From positions 1 to 48,912 of the forward strand of contig JASAON010001536.1 in assembly GCA_030849065.1 (NCBI GenBank): a stretch of 48,912 bases of DNA, given 5' to 3'. The notes beneath the pieces are model-generated. The model was not told the DNA's origin and made no database searches. It saw only the letters and a program-made list of their open reading frames with translations. Source of the stretch: Jaenimonas drosophilae (lineage: Eukaryota > Euglenozoa > Kinetoplastea > Trypanosomatida > Trypanosomatidae). Below, one piece after another: positions 16,559-25,527 of the stretch. Position numbers and translations under genes: made by a program. Position 1 is the first letter of the stretch, and each line of letters starts with the position of its first letter.

Positions 16559-19500
16559 ATGCTTCTTCGTACTCGGTGGCTGGGATGGCGCCATGTACAT
16601 CTTCGAGCACACCTCCGTCTGCTCCATGGAGATGAATGGGCAGAACGGAGGAGGGCATGTCAACGAAGAGCAATTGGCCGGGACAACGCAGTCCTGCAGC
16701 CGTTGCGATGGACGAGTGGATTGTGCGATGCTGCACTGCCAGAGTGCGAGCTGCTGCCACCAGAATATGAAACGGCACCGACGGAGGATCTTGGCATCTC
16801 CACCAGCTCCGACATCATCACAGAAGTGGATAACTTTGCCCGCGCACGCGTATCCAATTTTATAAAGCGCGTGGAACCTCATAACCGCCTTGGCGTGGAG
16901 TCCTCCATGGAGGTACGTGAGGTGGAAGGGGACGAAGGCGTCCTGCACGTGGCCCGCCTTCGTCTGCCTTTGCCGCCAGAGTATGGCCATCGCTACGGCG
17001 AAGGCTTTGCCCGACAACCAAAAGACGCAGAGAAGGTGGCTGCAATGCATGCAGAGCGCGTCATTGACGCGCTAGGGTTCTCCATCTTTGGACTCCCTTC
17101 CAAGCAACAGCGGCATGCTGAGGCCGCCCGCGCAGTGGGAAGATGGGCGCCATTGCCGAATGACGCGCCACGGCCACCAACCACACCCTCGCCCCCCAGC
17201 CTGTGCTTGCGCCATGGGAGCGATGGAGAGAAGCGCAAGCAAGACTTGCGTATGGATCCTCGAGGGTTCTCCAACGTGAGCCCAGCGGCGACTGTTCACC
17301 CACTGCGGTGGACCGTGGCATCACCACACTTCATGGACCGAGGCAGTGAGCGCCGCCTCCGCAACTTCTTCGAGTCGTATCAAGCCAATTTCCAGCGCTA
17401 CTGCCGCATAACACCTTTATCAAGCGGCGAAGGTGCGGCCCCCAACACCACCCTCTTCTTGGCACAAATAAGGTTGCCCATCCCCCCACGCTTTTCTGAG
17501 CGTGTGTGCATGGGGAGGGCTCCAACCAAGCGCGATGCCGTTGCCCTCGCCTGCATGCATGCGGAGCTCACCATCGATGTGCTTGGCCTGGCCCTTTACC
17601 CGGGCAACCGAGAGCGTCAAGTGGCGCATGCAGAGGAATGCCATCGCGTAGGCCGGTGGTGTGCAGGGCCGGATGAGTGTGACTACCGCTACGACGCCGT
17701 CGCACCACCGCCACTGCAGCTAGCCGCCACTCCTGCCTCTGATGCTGCTTGCCCAGTGGCAGGTTCTGCTGAAGCGGTGCCGTCGTCTATTGAAGCCACC
17801 CTCACACAGACATCTATAGGGACAACGCAGCGCCGCCAAGGCGGTGTGCAGGAGGCAGAGATGCAGCGTGCGGGAGAACACAGCGTTGAGTCGGTTCTCG
17901 TCCTACACTCCAAGGCTGTAGCTGCCATGCATCGGGTAGTGGATGTGACGGAGGTGGATCCTCATGGGCGTTCTGTGATCCTTCACCACCTGTCTCATGT
18001 AGCGGGAATACATGCAGGTGCTGCCACTTCGCAATTCTATGTGGAAGCGCTTGGCTTGAAAGACCATCAGACCTTTCGTGCTACCATAACCGTTCCCCTC
18101 ACACTACCAGGGACTGAATCAGAGAGGGCGGAGGACTTCTTTGTTGCGGTAGGCATTGCGCGAAGTGCGACCGAGGCTGAGGCTGCAGCATCTGCCCATG
18201 CGCTGCTCGTTCTTCATCATTTACACCGGCGGGTTGAGGGCATGGCGATGGAGGAGCACACCACCTTTCTGCGCCATCTTGGGGTGCCTGCTTCGACATT
18301 GCTTGACGTGGATGGCACTCCGCGTGGCGTGGCAGATCTTCCTGCTGGGGCCATTCCCCCACCGATTCGTTGTTGCCGCGATCACATTGGCCGCATCACC
18401 GCGCCAGGATTGGCCGCCACCACCCGACGACAGCGACGCTTTGTTGCAGATGGGCCGTCCGCGGCAGAGACGATGCACTCACGTGAGGAAGTGGTGGTAA
18501 GAGAGGTACTTCAACGGCGGAGGCTTGCACCGCGTGCAGAGTGGTCCCTCGAGGCGGATGGAGACCACCGCATTGTGGTGAGCCCCCACGCCACACCCAC
18601 AGAAGCAAAAGGCTACGTGCACACCCTTTCGGCAGTGCGTTCACCCGACGACATGGCGGTGCAACGACTGCGTGATTACCTCGAGCGACATGGCCAAAGG
18701 CTGGAGTCCAGTGTTCAGCGGACGGTGCTGGACGTGGAGGAGGATGGCAGAGAGGGGGGTGCGCCGGTGCAGCTCCACATTGTGCGTGTAGTGTTGCCCG
18801 TGTCAACAAGATGGGAGGTGCTGGACAAGGAGCAACACGCTCCAGCCACTGCTGGACGTTGCGTGGCGATTGGTGAGGCCTTCACCGAGCCGGATGCCCT
18901 GGTGATGTGTGCCATGCACGCTGAGCTTCTCTTGGATGCCCTGGGCTACCAAATGTACGACCACCCATTGTTGCAGCGCAAGCACTCTGACACAGCCCGG
19001 ATGCTGGGCCGATGGGCACCCCTCGCAGCCGGAGCATTACCACCAATAGCTCTGCAGGTGACTCCTCCGCCTCCCCTTCGAAAGGAGCGTTCTTCGTCTT
19101 GTCTGTGGGCGCGTGTGGAGCAACAACAGGTAACTCAACGAAGCTCAGGTGAAAATCCCACCTTGACCGAGCAGTGCGTCGATGATGGTGACCATCTGAT
19201 GGAGCAGACGGACGATGAACTCTGTGATCTTTCTCGACTCCAACATGCTCCCCATCCATGGTTGGCGGCGCAGAAACATGTTCGTGCGTACTTTGACAAG
19301 CGGAACGGCTCACTCGAGCGGTCGATGCGCCAGTACTCCGTCATGACGCCAGATCACGGACCTGTCCACCGGGCAATTGTGGAGATACCCGTTCCTTCTG
19401 TTTATGGCAAGCGATACGGAGTAGGGTGCGCAACCAACAAGCGAGTCGCATACCGAGCGTGCCTCATGCATGTTTTGCTTGTGCTGGACGCGCTGGGGTT

Positions 19501-21805
19501 GCCCGTGTACAGCGGCAGCAAGCAGAAAGAGCTGGTCAAGCATGCGGCGGCAGTTGGGCTGAGCCAACCTTCACCTGGATTGCCCATCAAACCCGGTGAC
19601 TCCCCGTCCCCAGCGGGGCTCTGTACATTCCGAGTGGACTCCAACCAACTGTTGGAGTTGCCTACGCCTCCATCCACCACGGAGGTTGACAACAACCCCC
19701 AGAGCTGGCTCGCCTATGTCCGTGCCTGCCGCACCTACATGGGCCAAGCACGCGAGGATCATCAAAACCAGGCCCTGTTTCAGAGGCACCACGCACCCCG
19801 GTCAGGAATCCCAGTTGAAGATGATGGCCTGGATCGTGTGGAGGCTCTCCCCGTCCATTACGGAGCGCGGGCACGGCTACTTCGACTGGCTACCCGCCTT
19901 GGGCTCTCTGCGCTGGAGGACTTCCGCTACGAGACCTTTGGGCGTGCGCCTTCCAAGGCCTTCCTGACGGAGGTGGCCGTGCACGGCACACCGTACACTG
20001 CTCGTGGCTACGGCTCTACTTCGCAAGAGAGTATCCAACGAGCGGCAATGCACTACGAACACCTTCTCACCACCACTGTCATCCAGGCAGCGGGGAGACG
20101 ACCTGCGGCTGCTGCCATAGGCGGCGGGGCGAAGCTCTCGTCTGGCGCCGCATCACGACGACCGACCCACAGTGGAGGCCCAGCCGCGACCTCGGAGTGC
20201 AAGCGACTGGCGTTGGCTCTCTATGCTATTGCACGTTCTCCCTTCCTTCCGCTTCAGGTATCTCTACATGACGGCGCAACTTCCTCGGATCTCCCGACGA
20301 AGATGGTCGTGGCGGAGCTCCGAGGGGAGCACGGCGTTACCTGGTCGGGGCGTTCTGAACTGCCGGCATCATCCTGCACCGAGTCACGTGCTGGGGCCTT
20401 CCAGGCTGCAGTTGTCCAGGCGTTGGAACAACTTCAGGAACACGCCATGCGACATGCTAGCTACCAAGCATATCTGCACTTTGCCTCACACCACCCCAAG
20501 GTTCGGGTGGAGACTCTCTCACAAGCCTCATCTATGGAAGGACGTATGGAGGACCTGTTGCCGGGCGGGGTAATGGGGTCCAGTGACACCGCCGTGGACG
20601 AGTTGGTCACTGTTCCACTTCATTTGGATGAGCGTTTTCCAGGGAATCACACCACACATGCTCTGCTGGACTATGTGGAGCGCCGACTACAGCAATCTGT
20701 GACGCCACCGCCTATGGTGGTGCCCGCACCCATCTTGTCTCGTCTGGTTGGCTGCGGGATGGCGGAGGCCCACCTCAATACCAACGACGGCGATGACGCG
20801 ACTGGCGGAGAGGTGGTGGTAACGGCACAGGGTGTGTCGTGTGCATTCCTTCTGCAGTGCCTCCCACCCTTTCCGTTGTTTTCCAAGACACCTACCCGGC
20901 CAGATGACAGCGGTGTGCCATTACCTATCGCTTCCCACGGAGACGTATTCATTCTGCAGCTGGCGAGGCTGCTTCTTGCGGGGCTAGCGTTTGGCTGTCC
21001 CGATGCAGCAGCTCGACTTGTGGCTCTTGCGGCAAGCGCGCCGGAGGTGTGCACAGGTGAGGGTGGTAGTGTGGATCTCGTTGATCTCGCCACTGGGGCT
21101 CCATCAATCTCATCCTTCCCTGCTGCTGACGGCTATGAAGAAGAGGTGCTCAAGCGACTTACATCATTGAAGCATCATGTGCGGACACACGCACCACACT
21201 CGGCCTTTGCGACCTTGCTTCAGCAGCAGCCTATCCAGAAGATGGAATTGTGTAGTGCAACGGTGAGTGAATCATTGAAGTGGCAGATGCGCCTGTGTGT
21301 CGCATTCGCGTCCTTTCCAAGCTACTGGCTAGTGGATCAGGACCGGACCATTATGCGCTCCTTCAGCACCATTTCTGGGCCCTCCTCCGTTCCGCTGGTT
21401 AGCACAGATGGACGGACCTCCACCCATGTTACATGTGCAACCGCTGATGTCGCAATGAAGCATGTGCATTGTCGGCCACTCTTTGCAAGCTTGGATTGTC
21501 TAGTGCGCGAGGGTCCTGGAACGAGACCTAATGCAGGTGTTGCTGCTGTCGGTGCCTTCACACACCCCGCCCAGTCGTTGGCGGCAGCTGTCGTGGGCAG
21601 CACAACGGCGGAGGGGTTGACGGTGGTGGTGGACCTTGATAATGTGGCCCTTTTGTATGGAGGAACTGTGCCGTTGATGGCTCGAGATGGATGCTCGAGC
21701 ATAGTCGCCTGCCATGACCAGCTTGCACATCATCTTAGTGCACTGCGATCACCCCCTCATGGTTTGCAACGTATGCTCCGTCGGTTGTGCGGAGAAGTGG
21801 AGTGA
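16559..21805 (+). CDS. Giant protein with about seven divergent dsRNA-binding-like repeats
   Basis: A 1748-residue protein. The N terminus (MLLRTRWLGWRHVHLRAHLR) is Arg-rich and free of acids for 20 residues, so a mitochondrial presequence is likely. At least five and probably seven units recur, near residues 91-196, 263-368, 455-560, 698-822, 899-1002, 1046-1178 and 1213-1297. The clearest ones share a helix (for example RRLRNFFESYQANFQRY), beta strands with a P-P-x-Y/F-G turn (LPLPPEYGHRYGEGFA), then a second helix with KxxAxxAAMHAExxxDALG, and a trailing HAxxxxxxGRWAP box. The helix-strand-helix order and the Gly-x-Ala/Ser...Lys-x-x-Ala-x-x-Ala-Ala pattern resemble double-stranded RNA-binding domains. 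The last 450 residues lack clear repeats and end near TVVVDLDNVALLYGG. A role in mitochondrial RNA metabolism (editing-associated complexes or ribosome assembly) is an inference. No helicase or nuclease motif is seen. Confidence 0.8.
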   Translation: MLLRTRWLGWRHVHLRAHLRLLHGDEWAERRRACQRRAIGRDNAVLQPLRWTSGLCDAALPECELLPPEYETAPTEDLGISTSSDIITEVDNFARARVSNFIKRVEPHNRLGVESSMEVREVEGDEGVLHVARLRLPLPPEYGHRYGEGFARQPKDAEKVAAMHAERVIDALGFSIFGLPSKQQRHAEAARAVGRWAPLPNDAPRPPTTPSPPSLCLRHGSDGEKRKQDLRMDPRGFSNVSPAATVHPLRWTVASPHFMDRGSERRLRNFFESYQANFQRYCRITPLSSGEGAAPNTTLFLAQIRLPIPPRFSERVCMGRAPTKRDAVALACMHAELTIDVLGLALYPGNRERQVAHAEECHRVGRWCAGPDECDYRYDAVAPPPLQLAATPASDAACPVAGSAEAVPSSIEATLTQTSIGTTQRRQGGVQEAEMQRAGEHSVESVLVLHSKAVAAMHRVVDVTEVDPHGRSVILHHLSHVAGIHAGAATSQFYVEALGLKDHQTFRATITVPLTLPGTESERAEDFFVAVGIARSATEAEAAASAHALLVLHHLHRRVEGMAMEEHTTFLRHLGVPASTLLDVDGTPRGVADLPAGAIPPPIRCCRDHIGRITAPGLAATTRRQRRFVADGPSAAETMHSREEVVVREVLQRRRLAPRAEWSLEADGDHRIVVSPHATPTEAKGYVHTLSAVRSPDDMAVQRLRDYLERHGQRLESSVQRTVLDVEEDGREGGAPVQLHIVRVVLPVSTRWEVLDKEQHAPATAGRCVAIGEAFTEPDALVMCAMHAELLLDALGYQMYDHPLLQRKHSDTARMLGRWAPLAAGALPPIALQVTPPPPLRKERSSSCLWARVEQQQVTQRSSGENPTLTEQCVDDGDHLMEQTDDELCDLSRLQHAPHPWLAAQKHVRAYFDKRNGSLERSMRQYSVMTPDHGPVHRAIVEIPVPSVYGKRYGVGCATNKRVAYRACLMHVLLVLDALGLPVYSGSKQKELVKHAAAVGLSQPSPGLPIKPGDSPSPAGLCTFRVDSNQLLELPTPPSTTEVDNNPQSWLAYVRACRTYMGQAREDHQNQALFQRHHAPRSGIPVEDDGLDRVEALPVHYGARARLLRLATRLGLSALEDFRYETFGRAPSKAFLTEVAVHGTPYTARGYGSTSQESIQRAAMHYEHLLTTTVIQAAGRRPAAAAIGGGAKLSSGAASRRPTHSGGPAATSECKRLALALYAIARSPFLPLQVSLHDGATSSDLPTKMVVAELRGEHGVTWSGRSELPASSCTESRAGAFQAAVVQALEQLQEHAMRHASYQAYLHFASHHPKVRVETLSQASSMEGRMEDLLPGGVMGSSDTAVDELVTVPLHLDERFPGNHTTHALLDYVERRLQQSVTPPPMVVPAPILSRLVGCGMAEAHLNTNDGDDATGGEVVVTAQGVSCAFLLQCLPPFPLFSKTPTRPDDSGVPLPIASHGDVFILQLARLLLAGLAFGCPDAAARLVALAASAPEVCTGEGGSVDLVDLATGAPSISSFPAADGYEEEVLKRLTSLKHHVRTHAPHSAFATLLQQQPIQKMELCSATVSESLKWQMRLCVAFASFPSYWLVDQDRTIMRSFSTISGPSSVPLVSTDGRTSTHVTCATADVAMKHVHCRPLFASLDCLVREGPGTRPNAGVAAVGAFTHPAQSLAAAVVGSTTAEGLTVVVDLDNVALLYGGTVPLMARDGCSSIVACHDQLAHHLSALRSPPHGLQRMLRRLCGEVE

Positions 21806-21919
21806 GGAGCACAGGACATGTTCTCGGATGATCACAAACATGCATTTGGCGCATCAAGGTGCTAGCGTGATCGCATTGATGATGAATCAAGGTGGGGCAT
21901 TTCTGCAGCTAGCAACACA

Positions 21920-21956
21920 CCCCTTTCCCTATTCTCCTTTGCGTCTCTCCGGTCAG
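21920..21956 (+). promoter_or_regulatory. Putative trans-splice acceptor for the SYS1-like gene
   Basis: A tract CCCCTTTCCCTATTCTCCTT, continuing to TCTCTCCGGTCAG, has its AG at 21955-21956. The first ATG after it is the chosen start at 22074. Confidence 0.6.
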
Positions 21957-22073
21957 AACTCCTTTGTGTGTCTAGTCACCTTCCAGCAACACGGAACGGG
22001 ATAGAGTAGAGGTGCTCACGTCGGCGTACTCCTGTGAAGCTTACTCATTCTCAGCGACCGTCAACTTGGGCGA

Positions 22074-22811
22074 ATGCCAGTTGCACTTGGCCGGAGCGTC
22101 GGCAGCCCAAAGTTTCTTCTCGTGCAGATCCTACATGGCATTAGTCTCTTCTTCTTGGCCCTTGGCGCTGCAAGGGTCGTGATGACTGTTGGACACACGA
22201 CCTTATGGGGCGTTCCCCCTTACATCTTGGTGGGAGCCGGATTATCAGGGAGCCAAAAGGCAGTGGACCCACCCTGCGGCGTACAGGTGCCTCTCATCTC
22301 TCTCTTTGACAGTCCTGTCGATCTCCAGCACAATGGAAGCACAATTCTTCGAGTAGGAACATCCCTCCAGTTTTTCGTCCTCCATATCTTGACCGCATTG
22401 TTTGCCTGCTACCCACTCTCGGCGCTAATCCTTCGCCGTCGCCTTGTCCCTGACTTTGTGGGAACCATCTACCTCGCGTACTGGATCTGTAGCGGTGTCT
22501 TCTTGGGACGGATGTACGGTGGAGGTGTGCACTGGTGGTGCTCCGTGGCGTGCGGGGCGGCTACGTTGTACGGTGTGTCGTGGTATATTTGCAAGCGTAG
22601 AGAAATGCAGTGCATTTCTTTAGATTCAGGTAGTCCGTCACGCCGAACCGATGGCACACCAGCGGCTTGCACTCGGATGGACGTGTCGGAAGAGATGCAG
22701 ACGTTGAGCCGGCCAGCTTCTCCAGCAGTGGAGGGCATCGGTATCACCACCGAGAGCGTACCGATGCTCATGGATGGCCCCGGGAAGTGTAGCGTGAAGA
22801 AGTCCCGTTGA
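22074..22811 (+). CDS. SYS1: SYS1-like Golgi membrane protein
   Basis: A 245-residue protein with four hydrophobic segments. SYS1 is a small Golgi membrane protein that recruits the Arf-like GTPase ARL3/ARFRP1 and so controls GRIP-golgin and trafficking functions. Matches to the family are the opening PKFLLVQILHGISLFFLALG, the LISLFD box after a lumenal loop, LQFFVLHILTALFACYPLSA, the segment LAYWICSGVFLGRMYGGGVHWW (third span and following loop), and the end of the last span with YICKRREMQCISL, matching the LCMRREL-type SYS1 signature. A 70-residue Ser/Thr-rich cytosolic tail after the last span is longer than in yeast or human SYS1. The start is the first ATG after the acceptor AG at 21956. 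Confidence 0.8.
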   Translation: MPVALGRSVGSPKFLLVQILHGISLFFLALGAARVVMTVGHTTLWGVPPYILVGAGLSGSQKAVDPPCGVQVPLISLFDSPVDLQHNGSTILRVGTSLQFFVLHILTALFACYPLSALILRRRLVPDFVGTIYLAYWICSGVFLGRMYGGGVHWWCSVACGAATLYGVSWYICKRREMQCISLDSGSPSRRTDGTPAACTRMDVSEEMQTLSRPASPAVEGIGITTESVPMLMDGPGKCSVKKSR

Positions 22812-22979
22812 ACCCCAATCACGATGATTCTTGTGGAGTTGCTCATGTCCCATAGAAGCGCGTGTGCTTCCTTGTTCCTTCGAGTATCTCTCTCATATCC
22901 CCTATGATTTGCTTCTCCCAAAGGGTCTACCATTAGCCTCTCAAACGCGTCTTAATCACACGCTTGTTTGGTGAAAAAA

Positions 22980-23025
22980 GATATTTTTTTTATTTTTGAC
23001 AAGCTCGCCGGTATTCTCTTGACAG
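22980..23025 (+). promoter_or_regulatory. Putative trans-splice acceptor for TM9SF
   Basis: A T-rich run ATATTTTTTTTATTTTTGAC ends at an AG (23002-23003). A second AG, after GTATTCTCTTGACAG, is at 23024-23025. The next ATG after either is at 23048. Confidence 0.6.
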
Positions 23026-23047
23026 CGATTACCTGCATACTCGCAGA

Positions 23048-24952
23048 ATGGCTAGATACTCAGCTTCTGTAGGGATTGCACTGGTGTGCGTGGTGCTCAT
23101 ACTGGTGACTCCAACCCAGGGCTTTTATATCCCCGGGGCTGCACCTGTATTTTATGAGGCTGACGAACCAGTGCACTTTTCTGTCAATTCTCTACGCTCT
23201 TACGACGTAATGTTTCCACAAGAGTACTACCGACTTCCGTTCTGCAAGCCAGCAAATGTGGCTACGAAGAAAGAATCCATGGGGGAGCTGATTTGGGGAG
23301 ACAAGCAACAGTCCTCGCTCTACGTTGCGCGGATGCTCCGTCAGGAGAAATGCGTTCTTGTTCCAAATTGCAGTGTGGATGAGAACACCAAGAATGTTCG
23401 CCAGAATGTAGACCTCCTTAAGAAGTTCATTGACAGTGGATATCGAGGATACTTGAACATTGACAACCTCCCTGCTTTTGATATCGGTGCAAACACGAAG
23501 CATCCAACTGCTCCTGGAAGGGGTTATCCACTGGGAGTGCCAGAGAAGGTGGCTCAGCGCACGCTCGTGAACAATCACCTTGATTTCGTTATTAGCTACA
23601 ACGGATTGCACAGTGAGGATTACAGGTATATGGTGGTGGGACTGACAGTCACACCACGCAGTGTGAAGTTTGGCAACAACGTGTGCGATTCAAATTTTGA
23701 ACCCGCAGCAGATTTGGAGCCGCTGTCCATTGATGACATCAGGTTGGGCGAGCACGTTCATTGGACCTATAGTGTACGTTGGGAATTCCGACCTGACATT
23801 CTCTGGGCTACTCGCTGGGATGCGTACTTCCACAGTTCCATCGCAGGTTCCGCCCGACGAATTCATCTTGTGTACATCTTTCTCAGCATCACAATTGTTC
23901 TCTTTGTTTCATCAGCCGTGGCTATTATCTTGGTACGCGCACTGCGCTTGGATTTCATGCGCTATAGTGCCATTGACGATACTGATATGCAGGAAGAGAC
24001 TGGTTGGAAGCTCATCTATGCCGACGTCTTCCGTAAGCCTGAACACGCCGAGACACTCAGTGTTTTCGCAGGAACGGGTGCGCAGCTGCTGTGCATGGCT
24101 GCCATCGTGATTATTCTCGCCGTGATGGGTCTGCTGTCCCCCTCTCGTCGTGGTTCACTGCTCAAGGCTCTAATCATGACTTACATTGCTGCCTCTGTCG
24201 CTGGTGGACTAGTGTGCGGAACTCTCCTCAATTACTTTAATAGCCGGAAGTGGAAGTACGTTTTTCTGTGCGGAGTTGCCTTTCCAAGTATTGTGTGTGG
24301 CGTCTTCGTCCTGGGCAATATGATGAATGCAGCTCATGGAGCTACATCTACGGTGCGACTGTCCATTCTCTTCTCCCTTGTGCTGTTGTGGGTCTTTGTG
24401 AATATCCCACTCATGGTCATCGGAGCAGCCATTAGCTTCCGCTTCGGTCCGATTTCCAATCCAGTTGCCGTGGGGCGGCTTGCGCGAGAGATCCCAAAGC
24501 AGAAGCTCGCCAACGACCCGCTTCTCCTGTTCACGATCCCCCCATTGTTCCCCCTGTGTGCTGTGATTATGGAGCTGTACTTTATCATGGACGCCCTCTG
24601 GAGGGGCCAGGTCTACTACGTCTTCGGATTTCTTTCAGTGGTTGGAGTTCTATGGGTGCTGGTTGTTGGTCTTGTCACCATCTTTCACGTGTACTACCTT
24701 CTGTGTAATGAGAATCATGAATGGTGGTGGTATAGCTTCCTCATTCCTGGATGCATGGGGGCTCATGTTATGGTGTACTCATTGTACTTCTTCGCTACAC
24801 AGATGTCTGTCACAAACTCTGCGTCAGCCCTTCTGTACTTCCTCTACATGGGTATTTTCTCCCTTGGCTACGGACTGGCAAGCGGGACCATCGGACTCAT
24901 CTCAAGCATCATATTTGTGCGGTTTATTTACTCCAAGGTGCGCCTTGATTAA
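23048..24952 (+). CDS. TM9 superfamily (EMP70/nonaspanin) protein
   Basis: A 634-residue polytopic membrane protein of the TM9SF family, which acts in the Golgi/endosomes and helps sort proteins with glycine-rich transmembrane domains. A cleavable signal peptide (residues 1-26, ending near TPTQG) is followed by a lumenal domain that begins GFYIPGAAPVFY, with the family motifs VNSLRSYDVMFPQEYYRLPF and, later, VKFGNNVC and HVHWTYSVRWE. Nine membrane spans occupy about residues 275-630, including the family-typical FRFGPISNPVAVGRLAREIP loop. The extreme C terminus is SKVRLD; family members usually end with a KxD/E COPI-binding motif, and here the lysine position is Arg. Length and topology are normal for the family. 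The start lies 22 bases after the second acceptor AG. Confidence 0.95.
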   Translation: MARYSASVGIALVCVVLILVTPTQGFYIPGAAPVFYEADEPVHFSVNSLRSYDVMFPQEYYRLPFCKPANVATKKESMGELIWGDKQQSSLYVARMLRQEKCVLVPNCSVDENTKNVRQNVDLLKKFIDSGYRGYLNIDNLPAFDIGANTKHPTAPGRGYPLGVPEKVAQRTLVNNHLDFVISYNGLHSEDYRYMVVGLTVTPRSVKFGNNVCDSNFEPAADLEPLSIDDIRLGEHVHWTYSVRWEFRPDILWATRWDAYFHSSIAGSARRIHLVYIFLSITIVLFVSSAVAIILVRALRLDFMRYSAIDDTDMQEETGWKLIYADVFRKPEHAETLSVFAGTGAQLLCMAAIVIILAVMGLLSPSRRGSLLKALIMTYIAASVAGGLVCGTLLNYFNSRKWKYVFLCGVAFPSIVCGVFVLGNMMNAAHGATSTVRLSILFSLVLLWVFVNIPLMVIGAAISFRFGPISNPVAVGRLAREIPKQKLANDPLLLFTIPPLFPLCAVIMELYFIMDALWRGQVYYVFGFLSVVGVLWVLVVGLVTIFHVYYLLCNENHEWWWYSFLIPGCMGAHVMVYSLYFFATQMSVTNSASALLYFLYMGIFSLGYGLASGTIGLISSIIFVRFIYSKVRLD

Positions 24953-25527
24953 CCAGCAAGACACATGCTGAACAGGTTGGAAGTGCCTGGTCAGTGTACA
25001 CTTTCGGCCACGCTTGTATTCGAAGATGCCGCATGTATTTGAAGTTGATCGAAACTAAGACCTCACGACAAGGGTCGCATTCAAAGTGAAAACAAAAGAT
25101 TGTGGTTAACTCACTCACTTGCTCCATCCATTCTGCCCTTTCTCTTCGTCTTCTGCTCGTTCTCGGCTTCTCATTGTGGAGGGGTACCGAGTAGATATCA
25201 CACACCACTCGGAGAATACATCGGTTGCTGTTCTGTTTACTCTCTCCCTTGGACAACCAACCACTTCGTCCACATCAGCGAGCGAGGTGACGACGGTTGA
25301 GCACAGATTTGCCGTGAGTTGTGGCAAGTCTCCCATCAATCTTATGGCCCTGCCTGTGCTCGCTTTTGCCATCTCTTAGCCCTCCACTCCGGAAACTGTG
25401 CTGGAGGGGTACGCCACCAACTGCGGAAACAGTTGCGCCACTTTTTCTCTTGGGTACACCATACCAACGTACACGTGAAAACAACAGGCGGCTGACTATA
25501 TATTTGATTGGCGCGTGTGTGTGCGAC
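24953..25527. other. Intergenic region with pyrimidine tracts
   Basis: Two pyrimidine-rich zones are present: a long one at 25115-25175 (CCCTTTCTCTTCGTCTTCTG and following) and a shorter one at 25438-25452 followed by an AG at 25486-25487. With the latter as acceptor, the first ATG is the chosen start at 25528. No other gene is seen. Confidence 0.5.

Noticed and set aside
21622..21664. TVVVDLDNVALLYGG near the end of the dsRBD-repeat protein as a possible NYN/PIN nuclease start
   Set aside because: It recalls the first strand of NYN nucleases, but the protein ends about 50 residues later, too short for the rest of the fold or its other acidic residues.
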